Positions 1 to 6,231 of a stretch of DNA of 10,971 nt are shown one piece after another; within the stretch, counting starts at the first letter, position 1, and each line of letters begins with the position of its first letter. The DNA is from Actinomycetes bacterium (GTDB lineage: Bacteria; Actinomycetota; Actinomycetes; Actinomycetales; Microbacteriaceae): the NCBI GenBank assembly GCA_023457615.1, contig JAEWKY010000282.1, forward strand, positions 1 to 10,971, given 5' to 3'. Under the pieces are notes generated by a model. It ran no database searches, was not told where the DNA came from, and saw only the letters and a program-made list of their open reading frames with translations. A program made the translations under genes and the position numbers.

Positions 1-59
1 TTTGCGGGGTGTGGCGGCGCGCGGGCGCGCGCGCCCCCCCACGATCCGGAGTTCCACCC
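1..59. other. Leader of glutamate dehydrogenase gene; GC-alternating palindrome
   Basis: No gene is visible in these 59 bases. They hold a self-complementary 14-mer, GGGCGCGCGCGCCC at 23-36, which could be the remains of a terminator for an upstream gene or simply GC-rich chance. They also hold the ribosome binding site of the next gene. No promoter hexamers are evident; the promoter may lie left of the window. Confidence 0.4.
48..51 (+). promoter_or_regulatory. Ribosome binding site for gdhA, fixes the start at 60
   Basis: GGAG lies 8 nt before the ATG at 60. This supports that start over the in-frame ATG at 9, which has no Shine-Dalgarno sequence and would add 17 residues of low-complexity Arg/Ala/Pro sequence unlike the family. 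Confidence 0.7.
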
Positions 60-1409
60 ATGCCCCACGCCCTCGACGCCAGCCTGCTCCCCGTCTTCGA
101 GGAGGTGATCCGGCGCAACCCGGGCGAGACCGAGTTCCACCAGGCGGTGCGCGAGGTGTTCGAGAGCCTCGGGCCGGTCGTCGCCCGGCATCCGGAGTAC
201 GCGGACGCCGAGATCATCCGACGCCTCTGCGAGCCGGAGCGCCAGGTCATCTTCCGCGTGCCATGGACCGACGACGCCGGGCGCGTGCAGCTCAACCGCG
301 GGTTCCGGGTCGAGTTCAACTCGGCGCTCGGGCCGTTCAAGGGCGGGCTGCGCTTCCACCCGAGCGTCTACCTCGGCATCGTGAAGTTCCTCGGCTTCGA
401 GCAGATCTTCAAGAACTCCCTCACGGGCATGCCGATCGGCGGCGGCAAGGGCGGTTCCGACTTCGATCCCAAGGGCCGCACCGACGCCGAGGTCATGCGG
501 TTCTGCCAGTCGTTCATGACCGAGCTGTACCGCCACATCGGCGAGTACACGGACGTCCCGGCGGGCGACATCGGCGTGGGGCGCCGGGAGATCGGCTACC
601 TGTTCGGCCAGTACAAGCGCATCACCAACCGCTACGAGTCGGGCGTGCTCACCGGCAAGGGCCTGACCTGGGGCGGGTCGCAGGTGCGCACCGAGGCGAC
701 CGGCTACGGCACGGTGTTCTTCGTCGACTCGATGCTGCGCACTCGCGGGCGCTCGATCGAGGGCTCCCGCGTCGTCGTCTCGGGCTCGGGCAACGTCGCG
801 ATCCACGCGATCGAGAAGGTGCACGCGCTCGGCGGCACGGTCGTCGCCTGCTCCGACTCGAGCGGCTACGTCGTCGACGAGGCGGGCATCGATCTCGAGC
901 TGCTGCGGGAGATCAAAGAGGCGCGGCGCGGGCGGATCGGCGAGTACGTCGACGCGCGTCCGACGGCATCCTTCGTCGCGGGAGGCTCGATCTGGGACGT
1001 GCCGTGCGAGATCGCGCTGCCGTGCGCGACGCAGAACGAGCTCGACGTCGACGGGGCGCGGGCGCTCGTCGCGGGGGGATGCCGGATCGTCGCGGAAGGG
1101 GCCAACATGCCGACGACGCCCGAGGCGATCCGGGTGCTCGGCGCGGGCGGGGTGCGGTTCGCGCCGGGCAAGGCGGTCAACGCCGGCGGGGTCGCGACGA
1201 GCGCCCTCGAGATGCAGCAGAACGCCTCGCGCGATTCGTGGGACTTCGAGCACACCGAGGAGCGCCTCGCCGAGATCATGCGGTCGATCCACGACCGGTG
1301 CCTCGAGACCGCCGACACCTACGGCTCGCCGGGCGACTACGTCGTGGGGGCGAACATCGCGGGGTTCACGCGGGTCGCGGATGCGATGCTCGCGCTCGGG
1401 GTGATCTGA
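60..1409 (+). CDS. gdhA: NADP-specific glutamate dehydrogenase
   Basis: Encodes 449 aa, close to the roughly 447 aa of hexameric bacterial GdhA. The family reversibly makes L-glutamate from 2-oxoglutarate and ammonium with NADPH in the cytoplasm, one of the two main ammonium assimilation routes. The substrate-binding segment PFKGGLRFHP (Lys94) comes first. The catalytic lysine motif GMPIGGGKGG follows (Lys130, matching E. coli Lys128), then SDFDPKG and the DIGVGRREIGY segment. The C-terminal Rossmann domain has GSGNVA at 242-247 and CSDSSGYVVDEAG downstream. The SDSSG form resembles the NADP-specific E. coli enzyme, so NADPH preference is inferred from that similarity. The ATG at 60 is chosen for its GGAG site. 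The gene is complete and intact, and appears monocistronic: the next gene starts 99 bp later behind its own regulatory region. No terminator hairpin was seen directly after the stop. Confidence 0.96.
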   Translation: MPHALDASLLPVFEEVIRRNPGETEFHQAVREVFESLGPVVARHPEYADAEIIRRLCEPERQVIFRVPWTDDAGRVQLNRGFRVEFNSALGPFKGGLRFHPSVYLGIVKFLGFEQIFKNSLTGMPIGGGKGGSDFDPKGRTDAEVMRFCQSFMTELYRHIGEYTDVPAGDIGVGRREIGYLFGQYKRITNRYESGVLTGKGLTWGGSQVRTEATGYGTVFFVDSMLRTRGRSIEGSRVVVSGSGNVAIHAIEKVHALGGTVVACSDSSGYVVDEAGIDLELLREIKEARRGRIGEYVDARPTASFVAGGSIWDVPCEIALPCATQNELDVDGARALVAGGCRIVAEGANMPTTPEAIRVLGAGGVRFAPGKAVNAGGVATSALEMQQNASRDSWDFEHTEERLAEIMRSIHDRCLETADTYGSPGDYVVGANIAGFTRVADAMLALGVI

Positions 1410-1460
1410 GGGGGCTGGGGGCGTCCTCCACAGTGCGCTCCGCCGCGACTTCTTGTACTT

Positions 1461-1476
1461 TCGTACTTGTGTTCGA
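1461..1476 (+). promoter_or_regulatory. Putative SOS box (LexA operator)
   Basis: TCGTACTTGTGTTCGA matches the actinobacterial/Bacillus-type SOS box TCGAACnnnnGTTCGA with one mismatch (T for A at the fourth base), so the 6-bp arms are palindromic except at that position. It ends 32 bp before the start codon of the DUF222/HNH gene. GTACTT also occurs twice at an 8-bp step (1455-1460, 1463-1468), the second copy inside the box. In Mycobacterium tuberculosis, 13E12-repeat genes of the same DUF222/HNH type carry LexA sites (established knowledge), which makes the placement meaningful. LexA binding here is inference. Confidence 0.6.
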
Positions 1477-1495
1477 GTCGGGAGAATGGGAGTCG

Positions 1496-1501
1496 AAAGG
1501 A
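1496..1501 (+). promoter_or_regulatory. Ribosome binding site for the DUF222/HNH gene
   Basis: AAAGGA lies 7 nt before the ATG at 1509 and decides that start over the in-frame ATG at 1467. The ATG at 1467 lies inside the LexA-like box and lacks a Shine-Dalgarno sequence. A possible -10, GAGAAT, sits at 1482-1487 between the box and the RBS. Confidence 0.7.
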
Positions 1502-1508
1502 TTCCCTC

Positions 1509-2843
1509 ATGACTCTTCCCGCCGTCTCGGCTCTCTCGGAGGCGCTTCGCGTGCTCCGCGGAATGCCGCTGCGTGGCGCGGATGCCGGGTCGGCCGCCGT
1601 GCTGGAGTGGTCACGGCTCGCGCTGGAGTTGCGGCGGGTCGCCGACGCCCACGTGGCCGCGTCGGCCGGCGAGATCGCCCGCCGGTCGAGTCCGGAGCTC
1701 GGCGGTGACGGGCTCGCACGACAGGCGGGTGCTCGCACGGTCGAGCAACTGCTGACGTCGTCGGGGCTGACCGGTCGCGAGGCCGCCACCGCGGTGCGGG
1801 TGGGTCGGCTGACGCAGGGCGAGTCGGAAGCGCTGTCGGGGGTCGGGCAGCGGGTGCTCGACGGCACGGTGTCGGCCGCGGCGGCGGAGGCGATCCGCGT
1901 CGGGCTCGACGGCGCGAGTGCGCCGCCCGAGGTGGTCGGGCAGGCGGCAGAGCTGTTGTGCTCCGACCCTGCGGCCGACGACCCCGATCGGCTGCTCGCA
2001 CGTGCGCGGGAGGTGCGTGACGAGCTCGACGAAGCCGGCATCCACCCACGCGAAGACGCACTGCGGCGTCGACGGTCGCTGAGACGCATCGACTTCCGCG
2101 ACGGCATGAAACGACTCGTGTGGGACTACGACCCCGAGACCGCGGGCGTCGTCGACGAGATCTACGACCGGCTGACGTCACCTCGGCGGGGAGGTCCGCG
2201 GTTCGTCGACCCCGAGCAGGCCGCGCGGGCCGCCGGGGTGGCCGCCGACGATCGCACGACCGAGCAGCTCGCGTCCGACGGGTTCGCCGAGCTGCTGCGT
2301 CAGTCGGCGACGGTCGACGAGAACGTGCTCCTCGGCTCAGGTGCGCCAGCGGTGCGGGTCATCGTGGCCGCGGAGTCGCTCGCCGCCGGCGCCGGCCACG
2401 GCGTCATCGAGGGCACGAACGAGACCCTGTCGATCACCACCGTCGAACGGCTCGCCTGCGCCCAGGGCGTGCAACCCCTCACGCTCACCCCGTCCGGGCG
2501 ACCGCTCGACGTGGGCCGCGAACAACGACTCTTCACCACCCGGCAACGCCTCGCGCTCGCCGTCCGCGACGGCGGCTGCCTCTGGACCGGCTGCGACCGA
2601 CCACCCTCCTGGTGCGAAGCCCACCACCTCGACGAATGGTCCACCGGCGGACGCACGGACGTCGACCGCGGAGTACTCCTCTGCCGACACCACCACCTAC
2701 GACTCCACAACGAACACTGGAGAATCCGCTGGCGCGCCGGCCAGTACCGGCTCGAACCACCACCCGGATCGGGCCGCACCGCCACCCTCCTCGCCACCAA
2801 GTCACGCGCCCTGCGCGAACACCTCACCCGGCACGCCGGCTGA
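1509..2843 (+). CDS. DUF222 domain, HNH endonuclease-like protein (13E12 family)
   Basis: Encodes 444 aa in the usual two-part layout of this actinobacterial family. A long Ala/Arg/Glu-rich helical DUF222 region fills roughly residues 20-300. A C-terminal HNH nuclease fold spans about 345-410. The nuclease part shows Cys357 (CLWTGC), the Cys371-Glu-Ala-His372-His373 cluster, and C392-RHHH-LRLHN (His394-396, His400). These are the metal-binding and catalytic positions of a zinc-supported beta-beta-alpha metal finger. All key Cys/His are present, so the nuclease may be active. These proteins are multicopy in many Actinobacteria and homologous to the M. tuberculosis REP13E12 proteins; their biological role is unsettled. 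Start choice rests on AAAGGA at 1496-1501. A LexA-like box just upstream suggests DNA-damage induction. The gene ends 25 bp from the convergent exporter gene. Base use is like its neighbours, with no sign of recent transfer. Confidence 0.9.
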   Translation: MTLPAVSALSEALRVLRGMPLRGADAGSAAVLEWSRLALELRRVADAHVAASAGEIARRSSPELGGDGLARQAGARTVEQLLTSSGLTGREAATAVRVGRLTQGESEALSGVGQRVLDGTVSAAAAEAIRVGLDGASAPPEVVGQAAELLCSDPAADDPDRLLARAREVRDELDEAGIHPREDALRRRRSLRRIDFRDGMKRLVWDYDPETAGVVDEIYDRLTSPRRGGPRFVDPEQAARAAGVAADDRTTEQLASDGFAELLRQSATVDENVLLGSGAPAVRVIVAAESLAAGAGHGVIEGTNETLSITTVERLACAQGVQPLTLTPSGRPLDVGREQRLFTTRQRLALAVRDGGCLWTGCDRPPSWCEAHHLDEWSTGGRTDVDRGVLLCRHHHLRLHNEHWRIRWRAGQYRLEPPPGSGRTATLLATKSRALREHLTRHAG

Positions 2844-2850
2844 GCTGGCG

Positions 2851-2873
2851 GCTGAGCTCGGGGCGGAGCTAGC
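2851..2873. terminator. Possible short bidirectional terminator between convergent genes
   Basis: GCTGAGCTC (2851-2859) and GAGCTAGC (2866-2873) can pair with one bulged base around a GGGGCG loop. The hairpin fills the 25-bp gap between the stops of the HNH gene (2843) and the exporter (2869) and overlaps the exporter's stop codon. There is no T-tract. It is weak and could be chance in GC-rich DNA. Confidence 0.3.
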
Positions 2874-5427
2874 GGCGGTGGGCCGGCTCGCGCTTCGGGG
2901 CCTGGCTCTTGCGGGCGGTCGGCGCCACGGCGTGCGGGCGGGCGCCCGGCACGGCGTGCGCGCGTTCGAGCGAGGCGCCCTCGACGTCGACGTTCGGCAG
3001 GATCTTGTCGAGCCATCTCGGCAGCCACCAGGCGGAGCGGCCGAGCAGGTGCATGAGCGCCGGCATGAGCAGCAGTCGCACGACGAACGCGTCGAAGAGC
3101 ACGCCCACCGCCATCCCGAAGCCGAGCGGACGGATCATCGCGAGGTGGCTGAAGATGAACCCGCCGAAGACCGAGATCATGATGATCGCGGCCGCCGTGA
3201 CCACCGCCCGCGCTCCGCGCACCCCCGCGGTGACCGCGGCCCGCGCGGGGACCCCGTGCACGAACGCCTCGCGCATGCCCGACGCGATGAAGAGCTGGTA
3301 GTCCATCGCGAGGCCGAAGAGCACGCCGACGAGGATGACCGGCGCGAAGTTGAGCACCGGCCCCGGGTCGTGCACGCCGAACACCTCGCCGAGCCAGCCC
3401 CACTGGTAGATCGCCGTCACGGCGCCGAGCGCCGCGAAGAACGACAGCAGGAAGCCGCCGGTCGCGATGATCGGCACGAGCAGCGAGCGGAAGACGAGCA
3501 CCATGATGAGGATCGAAAGCCCGATCACGACGGCGAGGTAGATCGGCAGCGCCTCGGCGAGAGCCGCCGAGATGTCGATGTTGCCGCTCGCCTGGCCCGC
3601 GACACCGAGCACGATGGCCCCGTTGTCGTCGGAGGCGATCGGCGAGAGCGCCCGCAGCGCGGCGACGAGCTCCTCGGTCGAGACCGTCGACGGCCCGTCT
3701 TCGGGGATGACCTGGAACGCGAGCAGCTCGCCGTCGTCGGCGACGCCCACCGGCGCGACCGCGGCGACATCGGACTGCGCCATGAGGGCATCCTCGATCT
3801 CGACCTGCAGCCGCATCACCGCGAGCTCGTCGTCGGCGTCGACCGGGGTGCCCGGCTCCGCGGTCACGACGAGCGTGCCGTTGCGTCCCGCCCCGAACTC
3901 GTCGGCGACGATCGTGTACGCCTTGTACTGCGTCGAGTCGACCGCCTCGCTCGAGCCGTCGGGCAGGCCCAGACGCAGCGAAAGCGCCGGGATGGCGGCG
4001 ACGAGCAGGATGCCGATCGCGACGACCGCGGACACGATCGCCCGCCAGGTGGGCATCGGCCTCGGCGCGGCCACGGCGTGGTCGGGATGTGCGAGCTTCG
4101 CCCGAGCGCGCTTGCTGAGCACGCGGGGACCGACGAGCGCGAGCAGCGCGGGGGTGAGGGTGATCGCGACGAGCACCGCGATGAGCACGCACACGGCACC
4201 GACGGTGCCCATGACCCCGAGGAACGGGATGCCGGTCACGTTGAGCGCGAGCAGCGCGATGAAGACGGTCGAGCCGGCGAAGACGACCGCGTTGCCCGCG
4301 GTGCCGTTGGCGAGGGCGATCGACTCGCGGATGCTCTCGCGGTCGAGCTTGCCGCCCTCGCGCAACTGCCGTCGGTGCCGGTTGATGATGAAGAGCGCGT
4401 AGTCGATGCCGACGGCGAGGCCGAGCATGACACCGAGCACGGGGGTGACGGAGGCCATCTCGACGACGCCCGAGAAGGCGAGCGACCCCGCGACCCCGAC
4501 TCCGACGCCGATGATCGACGACGCGAGCGGCAGCACGGCGGGGAGCAGGGCGCCGAACACGACGACGAGCACGAGGCCGGCGATGAGCACGCCGACGATC
4601 TCGCCGACGCCGAGCAGGCCGTCGAGGGAGTTGCTGAGCTCGGCCGAGAACTCGAGTTCCACGCCCGGGAGGTCGGCATCCTGCAGCGCCTCGGCGACCG
4701 CGATGCGCACGGTCGGGTCGAGGTCGAAGAGAGTCGCGTCGAAGACGACCGCACCGAGGGCCGTCGCCCCGTCGCCGGAGACGGTGACGACCTCGCTGGC
4801 GTTGTCGAAGAGCGTCTGCCCGAGCGTCACGCGCTCCTGCTGCGCCTCGAGTTCGGCGCGCCCGTCGTCGAGCTGCGCACGGCCCGCGTCGAGCTGCGCC
4901 TGCTGGGCGTCGAGCTGAGGTGCGGCCAGTTCGGCCATCCCGGCGGCCTCGGCCTGGGCGCGGGCGGCGTCGAGCTGGGCCTGCCCGTCCGCGAGCTGGG
5001 CCTCGCTCGCGTCGAGCTGGGCGCGTCCGGCATCCAGCTGGGTCTGCCCGTCGGCGAGCTGACGGCCCTGCTCGGCCTGCTGCGCCGCGGTCGCGAACGG
5101 GTCGACGACCGTCGCGACCTGATCGAGGTCCTCGACGTCGGCGAGCGCGTCCGCGATCGCGTCCTTCTGGGCGTCGGTGAACGCCGCGCCGTCGTCGGCC
5201 TGGAAGACGACGGTGCCGACCGCTCCCCCGACGCCGTCGAGCTCCGCGTTGAGGCGGTCGGTGACCTGCTGCGTCGGGGTGTTCGGGATGCTGAACCCGC
5301 TCGCGAGGGCACCTCCGGCGCCGAGGTAGGCACCGCCGGCGGCCGCGAGCGTCAGCACCCAGCCGAGGAGCACGATCCACGGGCGGCGGGTGGAGAAGCG
5401 CCCGAGGCGGGCGAGCAATCGAGCCAC
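2869..5427 (-). CDS. MMPL family (RND superfamily) transporter
   Basis: Encodes 852 aa from a GTG at 5427, preceded by AAAGGG 6 nt upstream; longer open sequence above it is non-coding leader. MMPL proteins are inner-membrane, proton-driven exporters of lipids, drugs or other hydrophobic compounds. The layout is the two-fold RND arrangement. TM1 is at about 17-36, followed by an extracytoplasmic domain with a heptad-repeat arm (about 123-200). A bundle of membrane helices around residues 250-420 contains GIDYALF (Asp342-Tyr343). A second extracytoplasmic domain and a second helix bundle follow, with GLAMDYQLF (Asp709-Tyr710). These two Asp-Tyr pairs correspond to the TM4/TM10 proton-relay pairs of MmpL3. 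The C-terminus ends with the typical WWLPRWLDKILPNVDVEG segment and a basic tail. It is transcribed away from a TetR gene across an operator palindrome, so repression by that TetR is likely. The substrate cannot be told from sequence. Confidence 0.93.
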   Translation of the reverse strand: MARLLARLGRFSTRRPWIVLLGWVLTLAAAGGAYLGAGGALASGFSIPNTPTQQVTDRLNAELDGVGGAVGTVVFQADDGAAFTDAQKDAIADALADVEDLDQVATVVDPFATAAQQAEQGRQLADGQTQLDAGRAQLDASEAQLADGQAQLDAARAQAEAAGMAELAAPQLDAQQAQLDAGRAQLDDGRAELEAQQERVTLGQTLFDNASEVVTVSGDGATALGAVVFDATLFDLDPTVRIAVAEALQDADLPGVELEFSAELSNSLDGLLGVGEIVGVLIAGLVLVVVFGALLPAVLPLASSIIGVGVGVAGSLAFSGVVEMASVTPVLGVMLGLAVGIDYALFIINRHRRQLREGGKLDRESIRESIALANGTAGNAVVFAGSTVFIALLALNVTGIPFLGVMGTVGAVCVLIAVLVAITLTPALLALVGPRVLSKRARAKLAHPDHAVAAPRPMPTWRAIVSAVVAIGILLVAAIPALSLRLGLPDGSSEAVDSTQYKAYTIVADEFGAGRNGTLVVTAEPGTPVDADDELAVMRLQVEIEDALMAQSDVAAVAPVGVADDGELLAFQVIPEDGPSTVSTEELVAALRALSPIASDDNGAIVLGVAGQASGNIDISAALAEALPIYLAVVIGLSILIMVLVFRSLLVPIIATGGFLLSFFAALGAVTAIYQWGWLGEVFGVHDPGPVLNFAPVILVGVLFGLAMDYQLFIASGMREAFVHGVPARAAVTAGVRGARAVVTAAAIIMISVFGGFIFSHLAMIRPLGFGMAVGVLFDAFVVRLLLMPALMHLLGRSAWWLPRWLDKILPNVDVEGASLERAHAVPGARPHAVAPTARKSQAPKREPAHRR
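4828..5061 (-). repeat. In-frame heptad-repeat segment of the MMPL protein
   Basis: Residues about 123-200 are seven-residue units of the type QLDAGRA: QLADGQT, QLDAGRA, QLDASEA, QLADGQA, QLDAARA, then a 13-residue break, then QLDAQQA, QLDAGRA, QLDDGRA, ELEAQQE. On the + strand this appears as recurring GTCGAGCTG blocks spaced by multiples of 21 bp. The leucine/alanine spacing fits a long alpha-helical or coiled-coil arm projecting from extracytoplasmic domain 1. Such arms occur in other actinobacterial MMPL proteins. Unit number may vary between strains through replication slippage (inference). Confidence 0.8.
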
Positions 5428-5433
5428 GAGGAG

Positions 5434-5439
5434 CCCTTT
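5434..5439 (-). promoter_or_regulatory. Ribosome binding site for the MMPL gene
   Basis: AAAGGG on the minus strand, 6 nt before the GTG at 5427. It fixes the start so that the protein begins VARLLARLGRFSTRRP just before TM1, as usual for the family. Confidence 0.7.
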
Positions 5440-5495
5440 CGACGGATTCGAGCGGACGGTGAGGTCCTGGGAGTGCGCACGTCGTCGGGCTGCTC

Positions 5496-5538
5496 CCGAC
5501 ACTATCCGACACGTGTCGGAAACCAGACGGTTGTCGGA
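5496..5538. promoter_or_regulatory. TetR operator: 16-bp perfect palindrome with flanking half-sites
   Basis: TCCGACACGTGTCGGA at 5505-5520 is a perfect 16-bp palindrome. Half-sites flank it on both sides: CCGACAC at 5496-5502, repeating the left arm with a 10-bp shift, and TTGTCGGA at 5531-5538, repeating the right arm with an 18-bp shift. The array lies in the 184-bp gap between the divergent MMPL and tetR genes, the normal place for a TetR operator that controls both. The two extra half-sites suggest more than one dimer could bind. Binding by this particular TetR is inferred from position. Confidence 0.75.
5499..5504 (-). promoter_or_regulatory. Probable -10 element of the MMPL promoter
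   Basis: TAGTGT on the minus strand fits the actinobacterial TAnnnT -10. It directly abuts the 16-bp palindrome, which would then fill the -35/-10 spacer; a weak -35-like TCTGGT or CTGGTT lies on the other side. That geometry suits repression by blocking RNA polymerase. It implies a leader of about 65 nt before the GTG. No experiment supports the start site. Confidence 0.4.
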
Positions 5539-5599
5539 GAACTCGCAGGAAACGGGCGGTGAACCGCACCGGCTCCGGGCGGGGCGGAGGCTCGGCTGC

Positions 5600-5605
5600 C
5601 AGAAT
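5600..5605 (+). promoter_or_regulatory. Possible -10 for a leaderless tetR transcript
   Basis: CAGAAT lies 6 nt before the GTG at 5612, with C in place of the usual first T of TAnnnT. No Shine-Dalgarno sequence stands at a usable distance (GGAGG at 5586-5590 is 21 nt away), so a leaderless transcript starting at or near the GTG is the simplest reading. Confidence 0.35.
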
Positions 5606-5611
5606 CGGCAC

Positions 5612-6175
5612 GTGGACCCCCGAATCGCGCGCACGCGACGCAGCCTCCAGGAGGCGCTGTTCGAGCTCGCGCGCGAACGCGGGCTCGACGAGATCTCCGT
5701 GGCCGACATCGCCGAGCGGGCCGGGGTGAACCGCAGCAGCTTCTACCAGCACTACTCCGACAAGGACACGCTGCTCGCCGACGCGATCGACGCGGTCGTC
5801 GAGGAGGCGGGCGCCGAGATCCCGCTGCAGAGCGAGATCTCCCCCGAGCCGCCCACGATCCTCATCGAGTACCTCCGGCACGTCGAGGAGAACGCCGCCG
5901 TGTACTCACGCGTCTTCGGCGAGCACGGCTCTCCGATCGCCCTCGCGCGGCTCAGCGAGCGCGTGCAGACGATCGTCATCGACGCCGTCGCCACGTCGCA
6001 CGCCGACACCTTCCAGGACATCCCGTCGGACGTGCTCGCCGCCGGCCTCTCCGGCTCGGTGCTCGGCGTGCTCGGCGCGTGGCTGCAGCGCGACCCGCGA
6101 CCGCCCGTCGAGACCGCCGTCGACTGGCTCTGGAAGGTGCTGCTCGGCCCGCAGGCGTTCGACCGGAGCCGCTGA
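5612..6175 (+). CDS. TetR/AcrR family transcriptional regulator
   Basis: Encodes 187 aa, normal for the family. The N-terminal DNA-binding domain is clear: RRSLQEALFELARERGLDEI (ending at residue 28) leads into ISVADIAERAGVNRSSFYQHY (about 28-48), the helix-turn-helix, and then SDKDTLLADAIDAVVEE. The C-terminal half (about 75-187) is helical and varied, as expected of a ligand-binding and dimer domain; it looks like the TetR_C_7 type, which I cannot confirm. The GTG at 5612 is chosen because homology starts two or three residues later and upstream in-frame starts fall in the operator or the exporter gene. It is divergent from the MMPL gene and probably represses it and itself through the palindrome at 5505-5520. 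The inducing ligand is unknown. Confidence 0.93.
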   Translation: MDPRIARTRRSLQEALFELARERGLDEISVADIAERAGVNRSSFYQHYSDKDTLLADAIDAVVEEAGAEIPLQSEISPEPPTILIEYLRHVEENAAVYSRVFGEHGSPIALARLSERVQTIVIDAVATSHADTFQDIPSDVLAAGLSGSVLGVLGAWLQRDPRPPVETAVDWLWKVLLGPQAFDRSR

Positions 6176-6187
6176 CTCACGCTGCCG

Positions 6188-6231
6188 TTTGTTGCACGCG
6201 CGCGCGAACTCCCGGAAACTCGTGCAACTAA
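6188..6231. terminator. Inverted repeat between convergent genes, probable bidirectional terminator
   Basis: TTTGTTGCACG (6188-6198) pairs with CGTGCAACTAA (6221-6231) with one mismatch in 11 and a 22-nt loop; the inner 8 bp, GTTGCACG/CGTGCAAC, are perfect. It lies between the tetR stop (6175) and the PHP gene stop and overlaps the latter (TAG at 6228-6230). The AT-rich outer ends are unusual here and would give short T-runs on both strands. It could instead be a protein-binding palindrome or a dispersed repeat. Confidence 0.5.

Noticed and set aside
23..36. Alternating GC tract as a Z-DNA or regulatory element
   Set aside because: Short GC-alternating runs arise easily at this base composition (another lies near 6196-6207), and nothing links it to function.
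2..1708. 568-aa plus-strand open frame over the dehydrogenase
   Set aside because: It is Arg/Ala/Gly-rich without motifs and crosses the dehydrogenase stop, the LexA-like box and the HNH start. The overlapping frame is an unmistakable glutamate dehydrogenase.
1509..2843. HNH gene as part of a restriction or phage-defence system, or of a mobile intron
   Set aside because: There is no methyltransferase, specificity or helicase partner next to it, and no intron structure. The DUF222/HNH layout is a common chromosomal family in Actinobacteria.
2341..5562. 1073-aa open frame on the plus strand opposite the MMPL gene
   Set aside because: Composition is dominated by Asp/Glu/Arg/His with no domain, as expected for the reverse frame of a high-GC gene. 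The MMPL frame has clear membrane segments and motifs.
2300..5881. Very long open frame (1193 aa) on the minus strand
   Set aside because: It is rich in Arg/Pro/Gly low-complexity sequence, runs across the HNH gene, the whole MMPL gene in another frame, the operator and tetR, and shows no domain. It is a GC-rich shadow of the MMPL gene.
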